A stretch of DNA of 64,000 nucleotides from an uncultured Aquimarina sp. (GTDB taxonomy: Bacteria; Bacteroidota; Bacteroidia; Flavobacteriales; Flavobacteriaceae), in the NCBI GenBank assembly GCA_947498765.1, contig CANMLG010000028.1, positions 1-64,000 of the forward strand, in the 5' to 3' direction. The notes beneath the pieces were generated by a model. That model searched no databases. It was not told the origin of the DNA and saw only the letters and a list, made by a program, of their open reading frames with translations. The translations under genes and the position numbers were made by a program. Positions 36,736 to 45,935 of this stretch are shown in pieces; within the stretch, counting starts at the first letter, position 1, and every line of letters begins with the position of its first letter.

Positions 36736-37179
36736 AAACTTTCGTATGTATAGTTCTTTTTAATAACTCTTTCCAAATAGGATAATTATTACTTAAAACT
36801 TACAGCTTATTACTATACGATAAGTTACTACAAGTAAATTCATTTCACAAAAAAAATCATAACAGACTATATTTCAATTAAATACAATAAATATCATTAA
36901 TCCTAAACAAAAATTATAGTTTTATATGCTTATTTTTTAGCTAAAGCAGTCCTTTTGTAAGATTAAACCTACTCATTTTTATGCTTTTACATTTAATTCC
37001 ACAAAAATAAAAGTCAAGCCGATATTTTGACACAGTACACCCTTTTTTGTTTTTTTCTCTCACACAAAACCAGCAAACTACTCTTAAATTTATTTATATA
37101 TTTACCATGTAGTCAATGAAATAATTAGAACCACAGTAATATTCATCTCATTTCATACTCTTTATAAAAATTTATATTT
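36736..37179. other. intergenic region between the duplicated sigma units
   Basis: 444 bp. The right end repeats the upstream region of the first unit (AAATTTATTTATATATTTAC at about 37087-37106 versus 35846-35865), so it should contain the second unit's promoter. The rest has no evident feature. Confidence 0.45.
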
Positions 37180-37764
37180 ATGGTTTTAAAAAAACAGGAT
37201 GATTCGGTTTTAGTTTCTGAATATATTAAAGGAAACGAACAAGCTTTAGGTGTTTTAATCAACAGACACAATCAACGTATTTTTAGTTTTATTTTTTCTA
37301 AAGTACTTGATAAAGACATTGCAAATGATGTTTTTCAGGACACTTTTATTAAAGTAATTAATACTTTAAAAAAAGGACGCTATAATGAAGAAGGTAAATT
37401 TCTCCCTTGGGTTATGCGTATAGCTCATAATTTAGTAATTGATCATTTTAGAAAGAGCAATCGTTTACCCAAATATGATGATAATGGTGAGTTTAGTATT
37501 TTTTCTATATTAAGCGACAATTCTCTTAACGCCGAAAAACAACTTATAAAAAATCAAGTTGAAGATGATGTACGTAATTTAGTTTATGAGCTTCCTGATG
37601 ACCAAAGAGAGGTATTAACTTTACGTATCTACAACGAAATGAGCTTTAAAGAAATTTCAGATAAAACTGGTGTAAGCATAAATACAGCTTTAGGAAGAAT
37701 GAGATATGCTTTAATAAATTTGAGAAAATTAATTGACAAACATCAAATTGTTCTAGTTAATTAA
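37180..37764 (+). CDS. sigma-70 family RNA polymerase sigma factor, paralogue 2
   Basis: 194 residues, same length as paralogue 1 and about 90% identical by eye, with differences mostly in surface positions (e.g. HALGILIDRHN versus QALGVLINRHN; RKGNRLPKFDD versus RKSNRLPKYDD). Regions 2 and 4 are intact, so both copies look functional. Tandem duplication included the small downstream gene and the promoter region. The copies may have diverged in regulation rather than in DNA recognition. Confidence 0.92.
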   Translation: MVLKKQDDSVLVSEYIKGNEQALGVLINRHNQRIFSFIFSKVLDKDIANDVFQDTFIKVINTLKKGRYNEEGKFLPWVMRIAHNLVIDHFRKSNRLPKYDDNGEFSIFSILSDNSLNAEKQLIKNQVEDDVRNLVYELPDDQREVLTLRIYNEMSFKEISDKTGVSINTALGRMRYALINLRKLIDKHQIVLVN

Positions 37765-37855
37765 AGTTGATATATTTCTTTTAATATTTTTACCTATACA
37801 TCACACAACTGTTAATTACTTTTTTTTAATTGATGGTTATACAATAAATATATAT

Positions 37856-37890
37856 TTTTATCGTTTAAAAGTAAATGTAAACGATAAAAA
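37856..37890. promoter_or_regulatory. inverted repeat before small gene, copy 2
   Basis: TTTTTATCGTTTA-aaagtaaatg-TAAACGATAAAAA, perfect 13-bp arms. This is the counterpart of the element at 36549-36580, where one arm position is mismatched. Confidence 0.6.
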
Positions 37891-37898
37891 TATATTAA

Positions 37899-38045
37899 AT
37901 GGCAAAAATTTACTCTAAAAATATTTCAAAAGAAAACCAAACAGTGAAGCCAAAAGCTGAAACTATAGACTTTATATTAAACTATTCCAGATCATTAAGT
38001 ATTTTAAAAACGGATAATTTTGTTATTGAAGTAAACAAAAATTAA
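37899..38045 (+). CDS. 48-residue protein paired with sigma factor, paralogue 2
   Basis: Starts MAKIYSKNISKENQ and has the conserved VKPKAETIDFILNYSRSL core; 48 residues, like the paralogue at 36589. It sits 134 nt after the sigma stop, with the inverted repeat between. No hydrophobic segment long enough for a membrane anchor, so it is not a classical anti-sigma factor. Confidence 0.7.
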   Translation: MAKIYSKNISKENQTVKPKAETIDFILNYSRSLSILKTDNFVIEVNKN

Positions 38046-38087
38046 CACAAAACTAGCTTTACGTAAATACCTACAAAAAATTTATAA

Positions 38088-38738
38088 TTATTTTTTATAA
38101 TAATCATTTATCACAGTTTTACGTCCAATTTGATTAGTTATAATATCCTTTTCTAAATCCCATGCTCTTGCTGGTGAATATTCGCGTCCGTACCATATAA
38201 TTTGCAAATGCAAATCATTCCAAAGCTCCTTGGGAAACAAACGTTTTGCATCTTTTTCAGTTTGCATTACATTTTTCCCATTGGTAAATCCCCATCTATA
38301 CATTAATCTATGTATATGTGTATCTACAGGAAATGCCGGTATGCCAAAAGCTTGAGAAATAACCACGCTTGCTGTTTTATGCCCTACAGCTGGTAATCTT
38401 TCTAAAGCCTCTAAATCCATAGGTACTTTACCATTGTGCTCTTCAATTAAAATTTTGGATAAGCCATGTATTCCTTTTGATTTCATAGGAGACAAACCAA
38501 CAGGCCTTATAATATCCTTTATTTCTTCAACTGTTAATTTTACCATATCATATGGGTTATCTGCTTTTTCAAATAATAATGGAGTTATTTTATTAACACG
38601 CACATCCGTACTTTGCGCACTTAACAAAACAGCCACTAATAAAGTATAAGGATCTTTATGGTCTAAAGGTATTGGTATTTCAGGGTATAAGTCTTGTAAT
38701 GTTTTTATAACAAAGGTTACTTTCTCCTTCTTGTTCAT
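38088..38738 (-). CDS. nth: endonuclease III, lacking the Fe-S cluster loop
   Basis: 216 residues. The HhH-GPD DNA glycosylase fold has the helix-hairpin-helix LERLPAVGHKTASVV containing the catalytic Lys, and the catalytic Asp in FPVDTHIHRLMYRWG. It removes oxidised pyrimidines in base excision repair. The C-terminus (IIWYGREYSPARAWDLEKDIITNQIGRKTVINDYYKK) has no Cys, so the usual C-x6-C-x2-C-x5-C cluster is absent. The fold is otherwise complete. Divergent from bcp. Confidence 0.92.
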   Translation of the reverse strand: MNKKEKVTFVIKTLQDLYPEIPIPLDHKDPYTLLVAVLLSAQSTDVRVNKITPLLFEKADNPYDMVKLTVEEIKDIIRPVGLSPMKSKGIHGLSKILIEEHNGKVPMDLEALERLPAVGHKTASVVISQAFGIPAFPVDTHIHRLMYRWGFTNGKNVMQTEKDAKRLFPKELWNDLHLQIIWYGREYSPARAWDLEKDIITNQIGRKTVINDYYKK

Positions 38739-38770
38739 TTTTTTGTAGTTTTATGGTAAAAATAAGAATT

Positions 38771-39226
38771 ATGACAACATTAAAGGTTGGAGACAGTGCT
38801 CCAAATTTTTCAGCAATAGATGAGAGTGGAAATAATCATAGTCTTTCGGACTTTAAAGGCAAAAAATTAATCCTTTTCTTTTACCCCAAGGCAAGTACCC
38901 CTGGTTGTACTAATGAGGCTTGTAATTTAAGAGACAACTACAAAGAATTACAAGAAAAAGGATATGAAATTTTAGGCGTGAGTGCTGATAGCGCTAAAAG
39001 GCAATCTAATTTTAAAAATAAATATGAATTTCCTTTTCCATTATTGGCCGATGAAGAGAAAGAAGTTATAAATGCCTTTGGTATTTGGGGGCCTAAAAAA
39101 TTTATGGGAAAAGAATACGATGGCATACACAGAACTACTTTTGTTATAAATGAGAATGGCATATTAGATCAGGTGATTACCAAAGTTAAAACCAAAGATC
39201 ATGCCGCCCAAATATTAAACAACTAA
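38771..39226 (+). CDS. bcp: thiol peroxidase, Bcp-type peroxiredoxin
   Basis: 151 residues from MTTLKVGDSAPNF (the track adds MVKIRI). The peroxidatic Cys is in YPKASTPGCTNEACNLRD, with a second Cys five residues later as in atypical 2-Cys BCPs. GVSADSAKRQSNFKNKYEFPFPLLADEEKEV is the typical downstream block. Reduces organic peroxides and H2O2 in the cytoplasm. Confidence 0.95.
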   Translation: MTTLKVGDSAPNFSAIDESGNNHSLSDFKGKKLILFFYPKASTPGCTNEACNLRDNYKELQEKGYEILGVSADSAKRQSNFKNKYEFPFPLLADEEKEVINAFGIWGPKKFMGKEYDGIHRTTFVINENGILDQVITKVKTKDHAAQILNN

Positions 39227-39237
39227 CTATATAATGC

Positions 39238-39268
39238 AAAAAATCCCTTGAAGTTCAAGGGATTTTTA
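39238..39268. terminator. bidirectional terminator between bcp and the T9SS-like gene
   Basis: AAAAATCCCTTGAA-g-TTCAAGGGATTTTT. Confidence 0.8.
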
Positions 39269-39290
39269 TTTTGAAATATTTTATTACTTC

Positions 39291-39920
39291 CTAAAAGGCA
39301 ACTTTTGTTAAACCTGCATCTGTAGCTAAAATATATACACCGCTAGATAAACCAGAAACATTAATTGATCCATCAGCCTTTTGATCAATCACTTTAGTTC
39401 CACTTAAATCATATAATTCATAAGTTTCCGTTACTATATCACTACCAATAGTAATAACACCTTCAGACTGACTTATTGATGCTGAAATATTGTCTTTATT
39501 AATTTCATTTGTAGATAATGTAGAATCAATTGTTACAGCTGTATTTGCATTTGCCGGGAAAGTAGTCCCTGCTGCTGTATTAACTTGGAAAATTAATTCT
39601 AAAAAAGTATCTCCATCAGCTACTCCAACTGGAATTGTATACGTATATACTTCATTAGCCGTACCAGACGGCCCTGAGTTTGCATCCGAATCTTGATCAT
39701 AAAATAAAGGCGACTGACCTGTTATTCCTGTCTGGATAGTTCTAAATGTATCTGGAGCTACAACACCCGCCCAAGTAACATCAATAGTTATTACATCTCC
39801 AGGCAAAAAAGTAGTTGTCTCATCTCCATCAGAGTTTTTTAAGCTATTTAGTGTTAAAGTTTGCGAAAATGCAAATGATGCTAAAAATAATGCTAATACT
39901 AATAAGGTAATTTTTTTCAT
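39291..39920 (-). CDS. small secreted protein with T9SS-like C-terminal region
   Basis: 209 residues. Signal peptide MKKITLLVLALFLASFAFSQ. An Ig-like beta domain follows (TLNSLKNSDGDETTTFLPGDVITIDVTW...YTYTIPVGVADGDTFLELIFQVNT). The last ~50 residues (VTETYELYDLSGTKVIDQKADGSINVSGLSSGVYILATDAGLTKVAF) match the core of T9SS sorting domains, although the usual 'YPNP' entry strand is missing, so it may be a shortened variant. No enzymatic motif. Possibly a surface structural protein. Confidence 0.75.
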   Translation of the reverse strand: MKKITLLVLALFLASFAFSQTLTLNSLKNSDGDETTTFLPGDVITIDVTWAGVVAPDTFRTIQTGITGQSPLFYDQDSDANSGPSGTANEVYTYTIPVGVADGDTFLELIFQVNTAAGTTFPANANTAVTIDSTLSTNEINKDNISASISQSEGVITIGSDIVTETYELYDLSGTKVIDQKADGSINVSGLSSGVYILATDAGLTKVAF

Positions 39921-40352
39921 GATAAATGTTTTAATTTTTAATTTTAACTAAATGTAAGTAAAATACTTCTACATGTAAAATATCTAACAAAATTTTAATA
40001 TTAATTGCATATTAAAAAAACACTCAAACCACTAATAATCAATTATTTAAAATGTTAATAAATATATCAAATTTTATTTAATCGATTAAAACAAACACTA
40101 CGTCGTTAAACCAAAAGTGAAATCAACATTTTACATGTTAAATAAGTAAGAATAAAAAAACTAAGACTATTTCTTAAAACTATCACAAGCTAACAATAAA
40201 AATTATCAAATTAGTTAGCATTTAATTTAAAACTACACAAGGCACTCTTACACATGTAAAAAACTAGTAAACAATTATTTACAATAAAAAAAAAGCATTG
40301 TCATTTTGTAAATAACAACTATCAACTCACAAATAAAAGTTAAACCACTTTT
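39921..40352. other. 432-bp AT-rich upstream region of tetR
   Basis: No gene. It contains several ACATGTAAAA/TACATGTTAAA-type repeats (about 39971, 40132 and 40253) of unknown meaning. It borders the tetR operator/promoter at its right end and the promoter of the T9SS-like gene at its left. Confidence 0.4.
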
Positions 40353-40375
40353 ATTTAATAGTAATACTATTAAAT
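40353..40375 (+). promoter_or_regulatory. 23-bp palindromic operator over the tetR promoter
   Basis: ATTTAATAGTA-a-TACTATTAAAT, perfect 11-bp arms. It overlaps the -7 box TAAATTTG (40371-40378), which lies 19 nt before the tetR ATG. The layout is expected of an autorepressing TetR protein. Confidence 0.65.
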
Positions 40376-40396
40376 TTGTTAGCATAACATATTAAT

Positions 40397-41071
40397 ATGG
40401 ATAGATTACTAACAAATATTAAAATCAGTGTAAACGAAAAAATTTACATCAAAGACCCTGAAAGTTCCGATCTAGGAAAACGCATTTTAAAACACAGTAT
40501 AGAATTAATCCACTCCATAGGTTTTGAAAGTTTCAATTTTAAAAAATTAGGTTTAGAAATTGGATCAAATGAGAGCTCACTTTATAGGTATTTTGAAAAT
40601 AAACACAAACTACTCTTATATCTTACTTCGTGGTATTGGGGTTGGTTGGAATATAAATTGGTTTTTTCCACCAATGGAATTTCCAATTCCAATGACAAAT
40701 TAATAAAAGCTATTGAAATTATTTGCGATGTGATACGAGAAGATTCAAGATTTTCTCATATAAACGAAGTTAAATTAAGTAAAATCCTTATTGCCGAATA
40801 CAGTAAGTCCTATTTAACCAAAGAAGTAGATACAGAAAATAAAGAAGGTTATTTTTCCATTTATAAACGACTTATTATTCGTGTAAAAGAAATGATCGAG
40901 CAGGTCAATACTGAATATCAATATCCAGCATCATTAGCTAGCTCAATTGTTGAAGGTGCATTACATCAACATTTTTTAAGGGAACATTTCCCTTCAATAA
41001 CGGATTGTTCTGATACTAAATCAACTACTTCATTTTATAGTGACTTAGTTTTAAAAACTATTCAAAATTAA
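40397..41071 (+). CDS. TetR/AcrR family transcriptional regulator
   Basis: 224 residues. The N-terminal HTH (RILKHSIELIHSIGFESFNFKKLGLEIGSNESSLYRYFENKHKLLLYL) is canonical TetR. The ligand-binding half has no recognisable signature. First gene of a tight four-gene operon (5-nt gap to the ABC gene), so it probably controls the exporter through the 23-bp palindrome upstream. Confidence 0.88.
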   Translation: MDRLLTNIKISVNEKIYIKDPESSDLGKRILKHSIELIHSIGFESFNFKKLGLEIGSNESSLYRYFENKHKLLLYLTSWYWGWLEYKLVFSTNGISNSNDKLIKAIEIICDVIREDSRFSHINEVKLSKILIAEYSKSYLTKEVDTENKEGYFSIYKRLIIRVKEMIEQVNTEYQYPASLASSIVEGALHQHFLREHFPSITDCSDTKSTTSFYSDLVLKTIQN

Positions 41072-41076
41072 ATTAT

Positions 41077-42756
41077 ATGGCTGTAGAAACCAAAACCCCA
41101 TGGCAACGTTTTACTGGTTTACTGGAATTAGATCGTAAAGATATTCGTCAAATTTTTTACTATGCTATTTTTGCTGGCTTAGTTGCATTAACGCTTCCTT
41201 TAGGAATTCAAGCAATTATAAATTTAATACAAGGCGCACAAGTAAGTAGTTCTTGGATAATACTTGTTATACTAGTTACTGTAGGTGTTGCTTTTCAAGG
41301 CATATTGCAACTTATGCAAATGCGTATTCTTGAAAATATGCAACAAAAAATATTTGCTCGAGCTTCTTTTGAATTTACATACCGATTTCCCAAAATTAAA
41401 TTAGATGAGCTAAGGGATCATTATCCTCCAGAATTAGCCAATCGTTTTTTTGATATACTTACGGTACAAAAAGGCTTATCAAAAATTTTAATTGATTTTC
41501 CTGCTGCAGGTTTACAAATAATATTTGGGTTAATTTTATTATCATTTTATCACCCCTTTTTTATTTTATATGGTTTTCTTTTAATTGGCTTAATTTATAT
41601 CGTATTTAAGCTTACTGCAAAAAAAGGTATGGATACTAGTTTAAAAGAATCTAAAGGAAAGTATAAAGTAGCCCATTGGATTCAAGAAGTAGCTCGTTCC
41701 TTAATTAGTTTTAAAATTTCAAGTAAAACAAGCCTAGTATTAGAACGTAATGATAAATTAACACTGGATTATATTAATGCCCGAGAAAGTCATTTTAAAA
41801 TACTTATGCTTCAATTTGCTCAAATGATTGGCTTCAAAGTACTCGTAACAGCGGGGCTTTTAGTTATTGGTGGCTTGTTAGTTTTAAATCAAAAAATGAA
41901 TATCGGACAATTTGTTGCTGCAGAAATTATTATTTTATTGGTTATTGGATCAGTAGAAAAATTAATCAAAGGGCTAGAATCTTTTTATGATGTACTTACA
42001 TCTCTAGAAAAAATAGGACAAGTTGTTGATAAAGATTTAGATATAGATTCTGGTGTGAATCCTTTTATAACTGGTAATGAAAAATTAAATATCGAACTAG
42101 ATGAGATAAAGTATACAACTCTTGATAAAAAAAATATTATACGCTCTGCTAATTTAACGATTACCGAATCGGACCGTATATTACTCCTGGGCGCTACTGG
42201 TTCCGGAAAAGCTACATTATTTAAAATTATTTCGGGACTTATACCTCCTACAAATGGTGCTTTGTATGTCAATGACACTTCTATTAGAGCTATTTCATTA
42301 GACGATTACCGTACAGAAATTGGTGTTGTGCTTCCTGAGCAACTTCCCTTTGAAGGTACTATTCTTGAAAATATTACTTTAGGAAACGAAAATATTTCTC
42401 AAGAACGTATACACTGGGCTTTAAAAAATACAGGCTTACTTAATTTTATAAAAGAGCAACCCAAAGGAATACATAGTCAAATCCAATCAGATGGCTTGCA
42501 TATTCCTTACAAAATTGCAAAACGACTTGTTCTTGCTCGTGCAATTGTAACTAAACCTAAACTTTTATTATTAAAAGATGCATTAGAGGATTTTGAAACT
42601 AATGAAGCTAGAGAAATTATTGCATTCTTAATTGATCCTAAACGACCATGGGCACTATTTGTTTCCAGTCGAAGCTCGCTATGGAATAATAAATGTAATA
42701 AAACAGTTGAACTAAAAGATGGGGTTTTAACATACAAAACAGATTCAAATGCTTAA
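41077..42756 (+). CDS. ABC exporter-like protein with degenerate ATPase domain
   Basis: 559 residues. The N-terminal ~310 are a six-helix ABC exporter membrane domain without a C39 peptidase domain. The C-terminal nucleotide-binding domain has lost its chemistry. Walker A is GATGSGKAT (Ala for Ser/Thr), and the LSGGQ signature is replaced by DGLHIPYKIAKR. Walker B is LLLLKDALED instead of LLLLDEATS, and the H-loop reads VSSRSSLW without His. The frame is intact and in an operon with HlyD- and TolC-type genes, so it is not a decaying pseudogene. It may be an inactive or non-hydrolysing type I secretion component. Confidence 0.85.
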   Translation: MAVETKTPWQRFTGLLELDRKDIRQIFYYAIFAGLVALTLPLGIQAIINLIQGAQVSSSWIILVILVTVGVAFQGILQLMQMRILENMQQKIFARASFEFTYRFPKIKLDELRDHYPPELANRFFDILTVQKGLSKILIDFPAAGLQIIFGLILLSFYHPFFILYGFLLIGLIYIVFKLTAKKGMDTSLKESKGKYKVAHWIQEVARSLISFKISSKTSLVLERNDKLTLDYINARESHFKILMLQFAQMIGFKVLVTAGLLVIGGLLVLNQKMNIGQFVAAEIIILLVIGSVEKLIKGLESFYDVLTSLEKIGQVVDKDLDIDSGVNPFITGNEKLNIELDEIKYTTLDKKNIIRSANLTITESDRILLLGATGSGKATLFKIISGLIPPTNGALYVNDTSIRAISLDDYRTEIGVVLPEQLPFEGTILENITLGNENISQERIHWALKNTGLLNFIKEQPKGIHSQIQSDGLHIPYKIAKRLVLARAIVTKPKLLLLKDALEDFETNEAREIIAFLIDPKRPWALFVSSRSSLWNNKCNKTVELKDGVLTYKTDSNA

Positions 42757-44116
42757 TATTTCTAACAATAAACTTGGAAAAAAAATTCCTTTAGATGGTT
42801 TTGATGCCTATCAAGCAGCTCACAAAACTAGACATTTTAAATACTTTAATCGTTTTTTAGGTTTAACTGCTATTGTAGGTTTTATTTGTTTATTTCTACC
42901 TTGGACACAAAATGTTTCGGGTAAAGGCTATGTAACTACACTAACCCCCGATCAACGCCCGCAAACCATCCAATCTCCTATTCCTGGTAAAATAGAAAAA
43001 TGGTTTATACGCGAGGGAGATTTTGTAAAAAAAGGGGATACTATTCTTTTTATTTCTGAAATAAAAAATGAGTACATGGATCCCCAATTAGTAGAACGTA
43101 CCAATACACAGCGAGAGGCTAAAAGCAAATCGGTACTTTCATACATTGAAAAAACAAAAGCGCTTGACAATCAAGTAAACGCTCTTCAAAATGAATTGAG
43201 GTTAAAATTAAATCAAGCTAAAAATAAATTACAACAAGCAAAATTAAAAGTAATTAGCGATAGTACTGATTTTATAGCGGTAAAAAATAATTATGATATT
43301 GCCAAAAAGCAATATGACCGTACATTAACACTACAATCCGAAGGCTTAAAATCAGTTACAGCTGTTGAACAAAAGCGCTTAAAATTGCAAGAAATGCAAG
43401 CTAAACTGATTTCGCAAGAGAATAAATTACTAGTAAGCAAAAACAACATTTATAATGCTCAAATTGAAATTAGTCGAATTTCGAACGAATATGCCAATAA
43501 AATATCAAAATCAAGAAGCGACAAATTTTCTGCTGAATCAAATCAATACGAAGCTGAAGCGCAGGTTTCAAAACTTGAAACACAATCCACAAATTATAGT
43601 TTACGAAACAAGCTCTATTATATTACCGCTCCACAAGATGGTTTTATAAACAAAGCCATTCGCAGCGGTATTGGTGAAACTTTTAAAGAAGGTGAAAAAT
43701 TAGTAAATATTATGCCTTCTAAATACGATTTAGCTGTTGAAACTTTTGTGAATCCTATTGATTTACCACTCATCCACCTAGGAGAAAAAATTCGTGTCCA
43801 ATTTGATGGATGGCCTGCTATCTTTTTTAGCGGATGGCCAAACGTTTCATATGGTACCTATGGAGGTAAAGTTGTTGCTGTGGAAACTTTTATAAGTGAC
43901 AATGGCAAATTTAGAATATTAATTGCTCCAGATTCTAACGACCATAAATGGCCCAATAAGTTGCGCCCCGGCTCTGGTGCTTATACCATTGCATTGCTAG
44001 AAAATGTTCCTTTATGGTATGAATTATGGAGACAGTTAAATGGATTTCCTCCCAACTATTATACTCCTGAAAAAAATAAAAATAAGCTTGATAAAAATGA
44101 TAAAATAAAAAAGTAA
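42749..44116 (+). CDS. HlyD-family membrane fusion protein
   Basis: 455 residues. One N-terminal transmembrane segment (YFNRFLGLTAIVGFICLFLPW), a biotinyl-lipoyl half-motif (TIQSPIPGKIEKWFIREGDFVKKGDTILFI), a long coiled coil (~120-290) forming the periplasmic hairpin, the second lipoyl half (YYITAPQDGFINKAIRSGIGETFKEGEKLVNI) and beta-barrel region. It bridges the inner-membrane ABC protein and the outer-membrane channel. Overlaps the ABC gene by 8 nt and shares one base with the TolC gene. Confidence 0.93.
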   Translation: MLNISNNKLGKKIPLDGFDAYQAAHKTRHFKYFNRFLGLTAIVGFICLFLPWTQNVSGKGYVTTLTPDQRPQTIQSPIPGKIEKWFIREGDFVKKGDTILFISEIKNEYMDPQLVERTNTQREAKSKSVLSYIEKTKALDNQVNALQNELRLKLNQAKNKLQQAKLKVISDSTDFIAVKNNYDIAKKQYDRTLTLQSEGLKSVTAVEQKRLKLQEMQAKLISQENKLLVSKNNIYNAQIEISRISNEYANKISKSRSDKFSAESNQYEAEAQVSKLETQSTNYSLRNKLYYITAPQDGFINKAIRSGIGETFKEGEKLVNIMPSKYDLAVETFVNPIDLPLIHLGEKIRVQFDGWPAIFFSGWPNVSYGTYGGKVVAVETFISDNGKFRILIAPDSNDHKWPNKLRPGSGAYTIALLENVPLWYELWRQLNGFPPNYYTPEKNKNKLDKNDKIKK

Positions 44117-45534
44117 TGAACAAATTTACACCCCATTATATATTTATTAGTGCTTTATTATTCGTTTCATTTAGTTTTGCTCAAAACAAATTTACTCCAA
44201 ACAAAGCTACTTTTAGCTATCAAGAATTTTTGGGTTTTGTAAAAAAACATCACCCAATACTAAAACAAGCCAATTTAAACTTAAGCATTGGTGAAGCCAA
44301 TTTATTAAAATCACGAGGCGGTTTTGACCCTAAAATTGAAGTTGATTATAAAACTAAAGAGTTCAAAAAACTAGAGTACTTCGATATTTTAAATGCTACA
44401 TTTAAAATCCCTACATGGTATGGGATTGAGTTTAAAGCTAATTTTGAAGAAAACACTGGAGTTTTTTTAAACCCGCAAAACAATGTGCCCAAAAATGGCT
44501 TATATAGTGCTGGTGTTAGTGTTTCTGCTTTAGAAGGCTTTTTAATTAATGACCGCATGGCTACATTAAAAAAAGCGAAATTTTATTTAGAACAAACAAA
44601 AGCAGATCGTACATTACTTGTAAATGAACTTATTTACCAAGCCACCATAGCTTATTTTAACTGGATAAAAGCCACTACTGAAGAAAGTATTTTTAAAAAT
44701 TCATTAAAAAATGCCGAAACACGTTTTAAAGCTACTAAAAGAAGTGTAGAAACTGGCGATAAAGCTGCTATTGACTCTATTGAAGCAAAAATAACTCTTC
44801 AAAATAGAACTTTAGGTTTGGAAGCTGCACGTTTAAAAAGAATAAAAAGCACATTTAAAGTAAGTAATTTTTTATGGTTAAATGATATTCCTTTGGAGCT
44901 ACAACCCAACGTAAAACCTAATACACCTGATATTAATGCACTAACATCAATACTTGCTATTGACCAAGCTAACGTAGATAATTTACAATTAGATTTCCAC
45001 CCAAAAATTCAATTTTTAAGCTATAAAATTAAAAGTTTAAATGTAGACAAAAGACTCAAATTAAATAAATTACTACCTAAACTAGATTTAAATTATAACT
45101 TTATAAGTAGTTCTCCTGAACGCATAGACACATTTAATCAAAGAGAATTTAAAGCAGGCATAAAATTTAGTACGCCTTTATTTTTACGTAAAGAAAGAGG
45201 CGATTTAAAGTTAGCAAAATTCAAATTACAAGATGCTAATTTTGAACGTAGCTCGCAAACACTTCAAATTCGAAATAAAATTAATATTGCTTATGCAGAA
45301 ATTAATTCTTTAGACAAACAATTTAATCTTATTAAAGATATAATAGTTAATTATAAAGTAATGTTAGCTGCCGAGGAACGTAAATTTTTTTTAGGTGAAA
45401 GTTCATTGTTTTTAGTAAACTCACGTGAACAAAAACTGATTAACACACAAATAAAACAAAATGAAATACAAGTCAAATTATTAAATACCAGAGCAAAATT
45501 ATTCAATAGTTTAGGGATATCACTACCGGAATAA
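44116..45534 (+). CDS. TolC-family outer membrane efflux protein
   Basis: 472 residues. Signal peptide (…LLFVSFSFAQ) followed by two OEP repeats with long helices (AIDSIEAKITLQNRTLGLEAARLKRIKSTF; ...INIAYAEINSLDKQFNLI). TolC-type trimers form the outer-membrane channel of tripartite exporters. Third structural gene of the tetR operon. Its 3' end runs into the Rhs pseudogene region with no terminator seen. Confidence 0.92.
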   Translation: MNKFTPHYIFISALLFVSFSFAQNKFTPNKATFSYQEFLGFVKKHHPILKQANLNLSIGEANLLKSRGGFDPKIEVDYKTKEFKKLEYFDILNATFKIPTWYGIEFKANFEENTGVFLNPQNNVPKNGLYSAGVSVSALEGFLINDRMATLKKAKFYLEQTKADRTLLVNELIYQATIAYFNWIKATTEESIFKNSLKNAETRFKATKRSVETGDKAAIDSIEAKITLQNRTLGLEAARLKRIKSTFKVSNFLWLNDIPLELQPNVKPNTPDINALTSILAIDQANVDNLQLDFHPKIQFLSYKIKSLNVDKRLKLNKLLPKLDLNYNFISSSPERIDTFNQREFKAGIKFSTPLFLRKERGDLKLAKFKLQDANFERSSQTLQIRNKINIAYAEINSLDKQFNLIKDIIVNYKVMLAAEERKFFLGESSLFLVNSREQKLINTQIKQNEIQVKLLNTRAKLFNSLGISLPE

Positions 45535-45626
45535 GATTTAGTACTACAACATAACAGAATACATCATATTCAAACATTCTATTGTATTGAAAATGATTGT
45601 CAATTGTTATGTATTGATTACCAGTT

Positions 45627-45935
45627 TCAGGGTCTTTTTCTTGTCGTTGGTACGCATACCTGTAATCACTTAAGCTGTTACGCAGTGGCATTGGCATACC
45701 AAATGGATAGTAGTCCGTTCCGGTTTTGGTTATTTCACTTTCACTCCATGAAACTACCGCAAGTACATTACCTAAATGATCCGTAAGCTCATAATTGGTT
45801 TTTCCTCTTTGGCGTTTGGTTTTGGGTAAGTGGCATATCTGTAGCCACAACCCCTGTTTCCTGTAATCCTAATCGGCTGCTACCATAAATATGGTGTTCC
45901 TTAAGTACTACGCCTTCAACTGTCTGTGATGTAAA
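45627..45935 (-). pseudogene. Rhs core fragment with frameshift
   Basis: On the minus strand it begins VVLKEHHIYGSSRLGLQETG, shifts frame by one base near 45800-45815, then continues RQRGKTNYELTDHLGNVLAVVSWSESEITKTGTDYYPFGMPMPLRNSLSDYRYAYQRQEKDPETGN. These are Rhs repeat-associated core motifs. The match to the better-preserved Rhs tip at 48737-48925 is about 88% by eye. It ends abruptly before the toxin domain, so it is a relic. The track ORF 45503-45850 covers only the second frame. Confidence 0.75.
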
